Position numbers and translations under genes: made by a program. 64,000 nt of DNA from SZUA-36 sp963801195. Its GTDB lineage: Bacteria > Pseudomonadota > Gammaproteobacteria > Xanthomonadales > SZUA-36. Shown here piece by piece: positions 1-8,039 of the stretch; within the stretch, counting starts at the first letter, position 1; each line of letters opens with the position of its first letter. The notes under the pieces are model-generated. The model saw only the letters and a program-made list of their open reading frames with translations, did no database searches and was not told the origin of the DNA. Location: NCBI GenBank assembly GCA_963801195.1, contig CAWDDX010000007.1:1550001-1614000 (forward strand), read 5' to 3'.

Positions 1-24
1 AGAGCAAGAACAAGGTTGGCAGGT

Positions 25-675
25 ATGAACCCACACTGGCGGATTCTGTATATGATTTCGGCTGCAGGGGTATTGACCGGTCTGTTGCTGGATTTTCAAA
101 TACTCTACGTCACGGCCAAACCCCTGTTGATGATTATGCTGGTGATGTACTTCGCCACCTCGACCAGTGGCTACCCGTCCTGGCGGAAGCTGGTCATCCT
201 GGCACTGGCTTTTTCATGGGCAGGCGATGTTTTCCTGATCTCCGGCGACTGGTTTGTCGCCGGCCTGGCATCTTTCCTGGTAGCCCACATTTTCTATATC
301 ATCGCCTACCAGAAAACCGGTGCTGCCGGCGGTGGCCTGCAATTCCTGGACATCATGAAGTTTGTTGTTTACGGCGTCGCGCTTGTGTGGTTTATTTACC
401 CCGGATTGGGAAACCTGAAGATCCCGGTGCTGGTGTATGCACTGGTGCTCCTGGGCATGGGTGTGTGGGCGCACAAACGCCGGGAAGGCACGAATACGGC
501 CAGTTTCAAACTGGTCGCGGCAGGCGCCATGCTGTTCGTATTGTCCGACAGCCTGATCGCGGTGAATAAATTTGTCTTGGCAATACCCGGCGAACGTATT
601 TTGGTCATGTCCATTTATATGACCGCACAGTACCTGATCGTACAGGGTCTGATTCAACACAGGGAGAGAACATGA
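25..675 (+). CDS. Lysoplasmalogenase (YhhN/TMEM86 family)
   Basis: Integral membrane protein of about 216 residues, almost entirely hydrophobic with roughly eight predicted membrane segments, as in the YhhN/TMEM86 family. Family members hydrolyse the vinyl-ether bond of lysoplasmalogens. The ATG at 25 is preferred to the TTG at 16 because the AAGG at 12-15 is correctly spaced only for the ATG. The gene overlaps the following peptidase gene by four bases (ATGA), so the two are very probably co-transcribed. The window begins only 24 bases upstream, so the promoter is not visible. Family assignment is by overall sequence pattern; the substrate is not shown by the sequence. Confidence 0.8.
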   Translation: MNPHWRILYMISAAGVLTGLLLDFQILYVTAKPLLMIMLVMYFATSTSGYPSWRKLVILALAFSWAGDVFLISGDWFVAGLASFLVAHIFYIIAYQKTGAAGGGLQFLDIMKFVVYGVALVWFIYPGLGNLKIPVLVYALVLLGMGVWAHKRREGTNTASFKLVAAGAMLFVLSDSLIAVNKFVLAIPGERILVMSIYMTAQYLIVQGLIQHRERT

Positions 676-3404
676 AATCGATATTACAACTCTCAGGAAT
701 GACCCTGGTCCTTCTGACCGCTTTTGCTTTGATGGACTACGCAAGCGCCAGCGATGATTTCGTGTTCTGGCCGGACGCGGATTACGACCCAGCCATTCCA
801 GGCTTCGAAACTGTACTCGGCTACAAACCGGGTGAGAAGATTACCTGGCACGCGGACGCCATCCGCTATTTTGAAGCTCTCGCAGCGGCGGCACCGGACC
901 GGATCACGGTCACGCCCTACGCAAAGAGCTGGGAGGGACGGACGCTTGTTTACGTGGTGGTGACATCAGCCGAAAACATGTTGCGTATCGATGCGATCAA
1001 GTCAAATATGCAGCGTTTGGCCGACCCGCGCAAGACCACGCGCAGCGAGGCCGAAGACATCATCAGGAATCAGCCGGCCGTGACCTGGCTGTCCTACGGG
1101 GTTCACGGCAACGAGATCTCATCCACCGAGGCGTCGATGTTGACGGCCTACCACCTGCTCGCCTCGCGTGGTGATCCGCGGGTGCCGGACATCATGCGCG
1201 ATACGGTGGTGGTCATTGACCCAATGCAGAACCCCGATGGCCGCGACAGGTTTATACATCAATTTGAGATTGCGGAAGGTCTGCTGCCGGACCCGGACAG
1301 AATTTCCGCCGAACACAATGAACCGTGGCCGGGCGGCAGGACCAACCACTACTTTTTCGACCTGAACCGGGACTGGTTCATCATGACTCAACCGGAAACC
1401 AGGGGCCGGGTCAGGATTTTGCAGGAATGGTATCCGGTCGCCTTCGTCGATGCGCACGAAATGGGTCCGGACAGCACATATTATTTTGCCCCGGAAGCGG
1501 TCCCGTATAACCCGCATTTGGCTGCCGACCAGCGTGCGAGCCTGGCGCTTTTTGGCAAGAACAACGCCCGCTGGTTCGACACTTTTGGTCTGGACTATTA
1601 CACACGGGAGGTATTTGACGCTTTTTACCCCGGTTACGGCGCCAGCTGGCCATCGTATTTCGGCAGCATTGCAATGACCTACGAACAGGCGTCTTCGCGC
1701 GGACTGGTCGTCCGGCAGTACGACGGCAATACGCTGGCCTACCCTTTCACCATTCGCAATCACTTCATAACCTCGTTGGGCACCGCGGAAATTTCGGCGG
1801 CGAACCGCGAGAAATTCCTGACCGATTTCTATAACTACCGGGTCAGCGCAATCGATGAAGGGAAAAGCGACGATATCCGTTCATACATACTCCCCAGGCA
1901 AGCGGACCAGGCAGGCGCCGACAAGTTGGCGGGCCTGCTGGCGATGCAAGGTGTTGAAGTCGCGCGTTCAGACGCGTCGTTCGGCGCCTGTGGCAAGACC
2001 TATGAACCGGGCAGCTACGTTATCAATACGGCGCAACCGGCAAAACGCTTTATCCGTACGCTGATGGATTCCAATGTACCGATGGAAAAAGGTTTTATCG
2101 CTGAACAGGAGCGCCGCCGCGCCAAGAACCTCGCCGATGAAATCTACGACGTTACCGCCTGGTCACTGCCGCTGATGATGAATGTCCGTTCCGATTCCTG
2201 CAATCGTTCCGCCTCCGGCTCATTCAGCGCCGTGGCGCCGCAACTCATCCGCCCTGCCGCGGTGACGGGCGCTGCGTCCGCCGTCGCCTACCTTGTGCCA
2301 TGGGGGTCCGCACCGGCCGTGCGGCTCCTGTCCAACGCCTTGAGACAGGGACTGGCGGTCAAGAGCACCGACAAGGCGTTCACCCTTTCGGACCGGAAAT
2401 ACCCGGCGGGCACCTTGATCATAGAAGTCGCAGACAACCCGGTTACGCTGCCGGAAACCCTGGCGAACCTCGCCGCATCGACCGGTTCTGAGATTGTCGC
2501 GGTCGATCACAGCTGGGTCAGCGAAGGACCGAATTTCGGCAGCGAAAACGTGGTGCGTTTCAATCCGCCCAAAGTCGCCATTGCCTGGGATGAACCGGTC
2601 TCCTCCTACAGCGCCGGCAACACGCGGTTCATCGTCGAACGGCAGTTCGATTATCCGCTGACGGCGATCCGCATCAAACAGCTCAGGCGTGCGGATCTGA
2701 GCCGTTACCAGGTACTCATCCTGCCTGAAAGCGGCTGGACCGGCAGTTACGCCGCGGCACTCGGTGGCGAGGGCACCGCCAATCTGAAGGACTGGGTCAA
2801 AAAGGGCGGTGTGCTGATCGGTCTCGGCAACGCCAACCGTTACCTCGCCGACCCGGACATTGACCTGTTGTCGATCCGCAGGGAGGACGCCGTGGTTGAA
2901 GCGGACGAGGAACTGGTCAAATCCAGCGAAATTGACAAAGAAAAGGACGACAAGTCAAAGGACACGACGGTCGAGGGCCGGTACATCACCAGCGGCGACG
3001 ACTACCGGGCTTTGCTCACCCCTGAAAAGGACCGGCCCGATTCGGTCGCCGGCGTGCTCGTCAGGACGACGGTCGATCCGGACCACTGGCTGGGCGCAGG
3101 TGTCGCCCCGACGCTGAACGTGCTGGTCAGGGGTTCCGATATCTATACCCCGGTCAAAATGGACAAGGGTGTGAACGTCGCGGTATTCAAGCCTGCGGAC
3201 GAACTGCTGGCCGGTGGATACATCTGGGAACAAAACCGGAAACAACTGGCTTACAAGCCGTTTGTCGTAGTCCAGTCGAACGGCAGGGGTTTTGTCATCG
3301 GATTCACCCAGGACCCTAACGTGCGCGCGTACCTGGACGGGCTGAACGTGATTTTCATGAACGCGATCCTGCGCGGCTCCGCACACGCAAGGCCGGTACG
3401 ATAA
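672..3404 (+). CDS. Exported M14-family zinc carboxypeptidase, large form
   Basis: A 910-residue protein with an N-terminal signal peptide (hydrophobic stretch at about 8-26, cleavage probably after ASA). The catalytic domain follows: HGNE at 145-148 provides the first zinc His and Glu, QNPDGRDRF at 186-194 is the substrate-binding loop, DLNRDWF at 230-236 is the Asn-Arg pair, and DAHEMG at 260-265 carries the third zinc ligand H262. About 500 further residues include a charged linker (about 755-775) and probably a C-terminal beta-rich region. This large M14 type is common in Gammaproteobacteria and Bacteroidetes and acts on peptides outside the cytoplasm. It is translationally coupled to the preceding membrane protein. 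The exact substrate is unknown. Confidence 0.88.
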   Translation: MKSILQLSGMTLVLLTAFALMDYASASDDFVFWPDADYDPAIPGFETVLGYKPGEKITWHADAIRYFEALAAAAPDRITVTPYAKSWEGRTLVYVVVTSAENMLRIDAIKSNMQRLADPRKTTRSEAEDIIRNQPAVTWLSYGVHGNEISSTEASMLTAYHLLASRGDPRVPDIMRDTVVVIDPMQNPDGRDRFIHQFEIAEGLLPDPDRISAEHNEPWPGGRTNHYFFDLNRDWFIMTQPETRGRVRILQEWYPVAFVDAHEMGPDSTYYFAPEAVPYNPHLAADQRASLALFGKNNARWFDTFGLDYYTREVFDAFYPGYGASWPSYFGSIAMTYEQASSRGLVVRQYDGNTLAYPFTIRNHFITSLGTAEISAANREKFLTDFYNYRVSAIDEGKSDDIRSYILPRQADQAGADKLAGLLAMQGVEVARSDASFGACGKTYEPGSYVINTAQPAKRFIRTLMDSNVPMEKGFIAEQERRRAKNLADEIYDVTAWSLPLMMNVRSDSCNRSASGSFSAVAPQLIRPAAVTGAASAVAYLVPWGSAPAVRLLSNALRQGLAVKSTDKAFTLSDRKYPAGTLIIEVADNPVTLPETLANLAASTGSEIVAVDHSWVSEGPNFGSENVVRFNPPKVAIAWDEPVSSYSAGNTRFIVERQFDYPLTAIRIKQLRRADLSRYQVLILPESGWTGSYAAALGGEGTANLKDWVKKGGVLIGLGNANRYLADPDIDLLSIRREDAVVEADEELVKSSEIDKEKDDKSKDTTVEGRYITSGDDYRALLTPEKDRPDSVAGVLVRTTVDPDHWLGAGVAPTLNVLVRGSDIYTPVKMDKGVNVAVFKPADELLAGGYIWEQNRKQLAYKPFVVVQSNGRGFVIGFTQDPNVRAYLDGLNVIFMNAILRGSAHARPVR

Positions 3405-3511
3405 ATGTTTTGCACTGATGCTGTGGTGGGCAGACCGACCGGGCTTTTACCGCGCCGTTCCCGTAAAGGGACCTGCATGGATATTCCCGGAAGCAAGCCC
3501 GGATTGGTCGC

Positions 3512-4198
3512 ATGCCGGTAAAAAAGATAGCAGTGGCGATAGTTATCGCCGGCATGATTGTCCTGTACTTTGCCGGTGGCGGTGAAAAGTACCTCGATAT
3601 CCACATGTACCAGGACCTGTTCGAGGCATCGCCGGTATCAACCGCCACCGTTTTCTTCCTGGTTTTCCTGGTCGGGACCGCCTGTTCGTTGCCGGTTACC
3701 GGTGTACTGGCGGTGACCGGCGGGATCGTCTTTGGCACCCTGAACGGGTTCATACTTTCTTTGCTGTCATCCACCCTGGGCGGAACGGTGGCGCTCTACA
3801 GCACGCGCTTCCTCTTCCATGACCTGGTCAGGCGGAGGTTTGCCCCACAGATAGACATGGTCAACAAGGGTCTCAAAAACGAAGGCGCCTTTTACCTTTT
3901 CGGCCTGCGAATGATACCGGTGATTCCCTTCTGGTCGCTGAACCTGTTGATGGGCCTGACCTCCATGAGCGTACCGGTTTTCATGCTGGCGACCCTCTTC
4001 GGAATGGTGCCGGTCATGCTGATCCTCTCTTATACCGGCAGCCAGTTGGGTGAGATAGAGCAGTTCAGCCTGTCGGCGGTGTTTACACCGGGCCTGATTC
4101 TCGCACTGAGCCTGATGGCCATGTTTCCTTTGCTGGCGCGGGCGCTGGTCAAACTATTGCGTAAATACAGAACCAGGGCAAGACCGGACCGGGGTTGA
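3512..4198 (+). CDS. TVP38/TMEM64 family membrane protein (VTT/DedA-like)
   Basis: A 228-residue multi-spanning protein. The VTT-domain hallmarks are present: TGGIVFG at about 70-76 and the re-entrant-loop motif GLRMIPVIPFWSLN at about 131-144, with the conserved Arg and two prolines. Members of this group are proposed lipid scramblases or transporters. The C-terminus is basic (KLLRKYRTRARPDRG) and should be cytoplasmic. It lies 107 bases after the M14 gene on the same strand and ends one base before the stop of the convergent receiver-Hpt gene, so transcription of the two genes meets here. The function of this individual protein is not established. Confidence 0.82.
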   Translation: MPVKKIAVAIVIAGMIVLYFAGGGEKYLDIHMYQDLFEASPVSTATVFFLVFLVGTACSLPVTGVLAVTGGIVFGTLNGFILSLLSSTLGGTVALYSTRFLFHDLVRRRFAPQIDMVNKGLKNEGAFYLFGLRMIPVIPFWSLNLLMGLTSMSVPVFMLATLFGMVPVMLILSYTGSQLGEIEQFSLSAVFTPGLILALSLMAMFPLLARALVKLLRKYRTRARPDRG

Positions 4199-4951
4199 TC
4201 AATCTGCCGGATTTCCAAGTACCGCCATCACTCTTTCCAGTTCGGCGATCAATTCGCTCACCATTGTGTCGGCATCGTCCAGGTTTCCGGCTTTCCCCGC
4301 CTGTTCCAGCGCCTGTGCCCTGGCAGACAATTTTGGCACCTCCAGGATGTCGCAGGCACCGCGCAGGCGGTGACCGATGTGCTCGAGCGCGTTTAAATCC
4401 CGGCACACGAGTGAACGCTGCAAAGCGTGGATCACATCCGGTATGTCCGCCACAAAACCCTCGATCATCGTATCTATGAAGGCGTCATCCCATGGCGGTT
4501 TTCCGTCGGGTTCAGTCTCCTGGGGAAACGCCGAATGATCGACGTCTCTGCCCAGGCAGCGCTCGATGACCGGTATGAGTTTACTCCTGTTCACCGGTTT
4601 GCTGACATACGCATCCATGCCGGCTTCAAGACAGCGGCGCCGGTCTTCCTGTCCGGTCAGGCCGGTCATTGCGATGACGGGGATTTTACAGTTGAAATCT
4701 CCGGCACCGGCCTCCCTGATCAACCGTGTTGCTTCAAAGCCATCCATCCGCGGCATGAAACAATCCATCAGGACCAGGTCATAATCCACCTGCTTTAGCG
4801 CATCAAGCGCACCCAGGCCATCGGCCACGAAGTCTGCACTATAGCCTTCCTGTTCCAGTACTTTCATCAAAACCATCTGGGCTATGCGGTCATCTTCGGC
4901 CACCAGGATTTGGGCTTTGCCCGATTGTTCTGCATCGCAATCTTGTGTCAC
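4199..4951 (-). CDS. Receiver domain fused to Hpt phosphotransfer domain
   Basis: A 250-residue cytoplasmic signalling protein. Residues 13-135 form a receiver domain with the acidic pair E19-D20-D21, phospho-acceptor D63 (LMDCFMPRMDG), T96 and K118 (SKP). After a short linker, residues about 155-250 form a four-helix Hpt domain whose HRLRGA motif puts the phosphorylatable histidine at 194. No kinase or output domain is present. The arrangement is that of the C-terminal end of a hybrid histidine kinase released as a separate protein, suggesting a phosphorelay intermediate. It is divergent from the LuxR-type regulator next door, which could be its target, though that is inference. Confidence 0.9.
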   Translation of the reverse strand: MTQDCDAEQSGKAQILVAEDDRIAQMVLMKVLEQEGYSADFVADGLGALDALKQVDYDLVLMDCFMPRMDGFEATRLIREAGAGDFNCKIPVIAMTGLTGQEDRRRCLEAGMDAYVSKPVNRSKLIPVIERCLGRDVDHSAFPQETEPDGKPPWDDAFIDTMIEGFVADIPDVIHALQRSLVCRDLNALEHIGHRLRGACDILEVPKLSARAQALEQAGKAGNLDDADTMVSELIAELERVMAVLGNPAD

Positions 4952-4990
4952 CGAAGCACTCCTGTTTACATATTGTCTGTTGTATAGTAG

Positions 4991-5042
4991 TTATAATCTG
5001 CGGACAGGGATATAAGTTATAAACCATGGACAGGGATTTGTT
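4991..5042. repeat. Tandem 26-bp direct repeats in divergent promoter
   Basis: Two head-to-tail 26-base units, 4991-5016 and 5017-5042, agree at 19 of 26 positions. The conserved blocks are GTTATAA at the start and GGACAGGGAT 12 bases in. The first unit also contains a perfect TATAAT (4993-4998). They lie between the receiver-Hpt gene (start 4951, minus) and the LuxR-type gene (start about 5144, plus). Such spacing is typical of paired binding sites for a DNA-binding regulator; the protein that binds is not known. Confidence 0.6.
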
Positions 5043-5083
5043 ATTTTCATGGGGATTTTCAGGTTCAAAGGGTTGTCAGACTT

Positions 5084-5109
5084 GATTGCACAGCGCTGTT
5101 CGTGCAATC
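5084..5109 (+). promoter_or_regulatory. Perfect 8-bp inverted repeat upstream of LuxR-type gene
   Basis: GATTGCAC (5084-5091) and GTGCAATC (5102-5109) form a perfect inverted repeat with a 10-base loop, 34 bases before the start codon. It could be an operator or a hairpin in the 5' leader. No U-rich tract follows, so it is not an intrinsic terminator. Confidence 0.45.
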
Positions 5110-5143
5110 GCAAATTATAATTATAAAGGTGACAGGAAGTTTT

Positions 5144-5779
5144 ATGATGCGGCCAAGAATATTTCTAGCTGATGACCACTCACTCCTCCTCGAAGCGTTC
5201 AGTAAATTGCTCGAATCAAAATACGAAATTGTCGGTACTGCGACCGATGGTCGAAAAATGTTGTCAATGGTGACAAAACTGAATCCCGATGTCGTGTTGT
5301 TGGACATCGCCATGCCCAATTTGAACGGTTTTGAAGCCGGAGAGAAGCTCAAAAAGCTACTGCCTGAGGTCAAGTTGGTGTTTTTAACCGTCAACGAAGA
5401 CCCGGAAATGGTTAAAGAGGCTTTCAGGATCGGGGCGAATGGCTATTTGCTCAAAAATTCAGCCGCGTCCGAACTGTTCGAAGCCGTAGATGCAGTGCTG
5501 AGCTCGAAAAACTATGTCACGCCCAAGCTTTCCCAGGACCTTGAAAAGTCATTTATCAAGGATCCCGGCGGTCAGAAAGCACATGGAAACCTGACCATAC
5601 GCCAACGGGAAGTCCTGCAATTACTGGCAGAAGGTCATACCATGAAACAGGTCGCGACGAGTCTGAATATCACGCCCAGAACGGTCGCATTCCACAAATA
5701 CCAAATCATGGAAGATCTCAACATCAAGACCAATTCAGAATTGATCCAGTACGCCATTAAAAACGGCTTGGTTTCCTGA
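5144..5779 (+). CDS. NarL/FixJ-type response regulator with LuxR HTH
   Basis: About 211 residues from the ATG at 5144 (a second ATG at 5147 is equally usable). AGGAAG at 5134-5139 is the ribosome-binding site and rules out the GTG at 5102. The N-terminal receiver has D10-D11, acceptor D54 (VLLDIAMPNLNG), a Thr in FLTVNE and a Lys in LLKNSA. The C-terminal LuxR HTH starts at LTIRQREVLQLLAEGH and continues through TPRTVAFHK. Phosphorylation at D54 would control DNA binding. No cognate kinase is in the window; the divergent receiver-Hpt protein is the only phosphorelay partner nearby. Confidence 0.92.
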   Translation: MMRPRIFLADDHSLLLEAFSKLLESKYEIVGTATDGRKMLSMVTKLNPDVVLLDIAMPNLNGFEAGEKLKKLLPEVKLVFLTVNEDPEMVKEAFRIGANGYLLKNSAASELFEAVDAVLSSKNYVTPKLSQDLEKSFIKDPGGQKAHGNLTIRQREVLQLLAEGHTMKQVATSLNITPRTVAFHKYQIMEDLNIKTNSELIQYAIKNGLVS

Positions 5780-5794
5780 CCAAGACCGTTTATT

Positions 5795-5912
5795 CAGCCG
5801 CGCCTGTCCCCGGCAATTGTTCCCGACATTGCCCTACCTCCTGCATGGCCCAGGCCACCCTCTCGAGCGCTTCCCGCTCTCACCTTGTCCCTGCTCTCGC
5901 GCACCATCTTCC
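5795..5912 (-). repeat. 118-bp inverted repeat, copy A
   Basis: The reverse complement of this stretch matches 7715-7831 at roughly 93% by hand count, with a few substitutions and one single-base indel. It fills most of the gap between the LuxR-type gene and the small UPF0045-like gene. Apparent reading frames inside it are short and not shared in a protein-like way, so it is treated as non-coding. Its nature (mobile element remnant or structured repeat) is unknown. Confidence 0.85.
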
Positions 5913-6095
5913 AGGATACTGATGCAATAATCCCGGCCCACCGCAAACACTGTAAGTTTTCACAGCGTTCAAGACACGGCTGTTTATATAAACTCGGAGC
6001 AATTCTGAGTTCTTTGTACAAGCAGTGTTCGTTCACCCAGGCTGGGGCTTTGGCCGCCTACCCCCCCTCGTGGCCGGTGCTCCGGTCTGGGTGAC

Positions 6096-6383
6096 TTATC
6101 GATGAGGCTCCGGCGGCGTCAGGCTGGGTGTCCGCTTAAGGTCTACATCGATGTTCAGGTATTTCACCACAAGTATCACCGTATTGGGAGCCTCCATGGC
6201 TTTGCGCATGCAATGGTTGATGGCGCCGGTCACCGCTTCGAATTCACCATGTAACTGGCTTCCAAGCTGGTTGGTCACGATCTCGATGCCATCCTGGGAC
6301 CGTAATGCCTCGATAAATTCGATGATGTTGGGAACAGGCCCATCCTTCAACGGGTAAAGACTCATATCTGCGACGATTTTCAT
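6096..6383 (-). CDS. Thiamine-binding-like UPF0045/MTH1187 family protein
   Basis: A small 95-residue protein starting MKIVADMSLYPL, with the ferredoxin-like pattern of the MTH1187/YqgV/YkoF-type family: an N-terminal strand, a helix (IIEFIEALRS), a strand IEIVTNQLGSQLHG, a second helix (AVTGAINHCMRKAME) and a final strand TVILVVKYLN. Family members bind thiamine-related pyrimidines or have no assigned role. AAGGA about 10 bases upstream supports this start over an in-frame site 38 codons further upstream. It is divergent from metZ with about 120 bases between them, so they may share a control region. Confidence 0.75.
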   Translation of the reverse strand: MKIVADMSLYPLKDGPVPNIIEFIEALRSQDGIEIVTNQLGSQLHGEFEAVTGAINHCMRKAMEAPNTVILVVKYLNIDVDLKRTPSLTPPEPHR

Positions 6384-6502
6384 GTCCTGGTATTCCTTGC
6401 TTTGATGCAAATAATTAATGCATATTGTAAGTTGACAGCGATGTGATAGACAGTTAACCCGAATATTGAGCCCGCAGCACTTCGACCTGGATAGCAAGCC
6501 CC

Positions 6503-7684
6503 ATGCAGGATTTTGAAAACGAGTACAATTTTGACACCCTGGCAGTCAGGGCCGGCCAGGTACGCACGGCAGAAGGGGAGCATGGTGAGCCGGTTTTCAC
6601 GACATCCAGCTATGTCTTTGCTTCAGCAGCGGAGGCCGCGGCGCGTTTTTCCGGTGAACAACCGGGCAATATTTACTCACGCTTCACCAACCCGACCGTC
6701 AAGGTCTTTGAACAACGCCTGGCCGCATTGGAAGGTGCAGAATCCTGTGTGGCCACGGCTTCCGGTATGGCGGCCATTCTGTCGACCTGTCTCGCACTGC
6801 TGAGCAGCGGTGACCATATCGTTTCGTCACGCAGCATATTTGGCTCAACGACCATGTTATTCACCAATTACCTGGCCAAACTCGGTATCGGAACCCGTTT
6901 TGTCAAGCTGACGGATATCGATGACTGGGCCGCGGCGATACGCCCCGAAACCCGCTTGATGTTCCTGGAAACCCCGTCCAACCCGCTGACGGAACTGGCC
7001 GACATCAGCGCTTTGGCCGAGCTCGCCCATCAGCACCACATACTGCTGGTCGTCGACAATTGTTTCTGTACCCCTGCCCTGCAACAACCACTGCGTCTCG
7101 GCGCCGACATCGTGATCCATTCTGCAACCAAGTTTCTCGATGGCCAGGGACGTTGCGTAGGCGGTGCGGTCGTTGGACCGAAGGACACTGTCGGTGAACA
7201 GGTTTTCGGTTTCCTCCGGACCGCCGGTCCGGCGATGAGTCCGTTCAACGCCTGGGTTTTCCTGAAAGGGCTCGAGACCTTGAGCCTGCGTATGAACGCG
7301 CACAGTGCAAATGCACTCGAACTGGCGCGCTGGCTGGAGCAGCAAGCCGCGGTCAAACGGGTTTTCTATCCCGGGCTGGAAAGCCACGCCCAGCACCAAC
7401 TCGCCAGCAGACAGCAATCGGGCTTTGGCGGCCTGTTGTCATTCGAACTCGCAGGCGGTAAGGCGGCGGGTTGGAAACTGATCGACGCCACTCGCCTGAT
7501 TTCAATTACCGCCAACCTGGGCGATACCAAATCGACCATCACCCACCCGGCCAGCACCACCCATAACCGGCTGACGAGCGGGCAGCGTGAGCAGGCCGGA
7601 ATCGCCGACGGGTTGATACGTGTCTCGGTCGGTCTTGAGGATATCGAGGATCTGAAAAAGGACCTGGCAAGGGGTCTGGAGTGA
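6503..7684 (+). CDS. metZ: O-succinylhomoserine sulfhydrylase
   Basis: A 393-residue PLP enzyme of the Cys/Met-metabolism (gamma) family. The substrate/PLP regions YSRFTNPT (58-65), SGMAA (87-91), the Asp of VVDNCF (about 185) and Schiff-base lysine K210 in HSATKF are all present. The C-terminal SLGDTKS-type loop appears as ANLGDTKSTITHPAST. The pattern matches MetZ, which makes homocysteine directly from O-succinylhomoserine and sulfide, better than MetB or MetC. Length is normal. It stands alone, flanked by the inverted repeat copies. No SAM riboswitch was recognised upstream. Confidence 0.9.
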   Translation: MQDFENEYNFDTLAVRAGQVRTAEGEHGEPVFTTSSYVFASAAEAAARFSGEQPGNIYSRFTNPTVKVFEQRLAALEGAESCVATASGMAAILSTCLALLSSGDHIVSSRSIFGSTTMLFTNYLAKLGIGTRFVKLTDIDDWAAAIRPETRLMFLETPSNPLTELADISALAELAHQHHILLVVDNCFCTPALQQPLRLGADIVIHSATKFLDGQGRCVGGAVVGPKDTVGEQVFGFLRTAGPAMSPFNAWVFLKGLETLSLRMNAHSANALELARWLEQQAAVKRVFYPGLESHAQHQLASRQQSGFGGLLSFELAGGKAAGWKLIDATRLISITANLGDTKSTITHPASTTHNRLTSGQREQAGIADGLIRVSVGLEDIEDLKKDLARGLE

Positions 7685-7714
7685 CCTTGCCAGTATAGCC
7701 AGGGAATCTAGCCC

Positions 7715-7831
7715 GGAAGATGGCGCACGAGAGCAGGGACAAGGTAAGAGCGGGAGCCGCTCGAGAGGGTGGCCTGGGCCATGCAGGGGTAGGGCAATGT
7801 CGGGAACAATTGCCGAGGACAGGCGCGGCTG
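7715..7831 (+). repeat. 118-bp inverted repeat, copy B
   Basis: Partner of the repeat at 5795-5912 in opposite orientation. It begins 30 bases after the metZ stop codon. Just beyond its right edge a GGCGCGGCTGGA segment recurs (7822 and 7890), so the repeat unit may be part of a larger repetitive patch extending to about 7920. The rest of the gap to 8039 shows no supported gene. Confidence 0.85.
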
Positions 7832-8039
7832 GATGCCGGGCTGGACTGAGAACCGAAGAGCGCTACGGGTGGACAGAAGCCCAAGGAAAGGCGCGGCTGG
7901 ACCAGCCAGGGTCGGGATAGGACTGGGCCCGGGTACAAACTGTACTTTTTAAATGCGAGCCGAAAACTCCAGATTCAGAAATCGATCCAATGGCTTGGAA
8001 ACAGAGCCGAGTCCCAATCGGGCGATATCAGCGGGAAAG

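Noticed and set aside
7720..7920. Small open frame inside inverted repeat copy B
   Set aside because: The matching frame in copy A differs in sequence and length, and the ends are set by the repeat; no ribosome-binding site.
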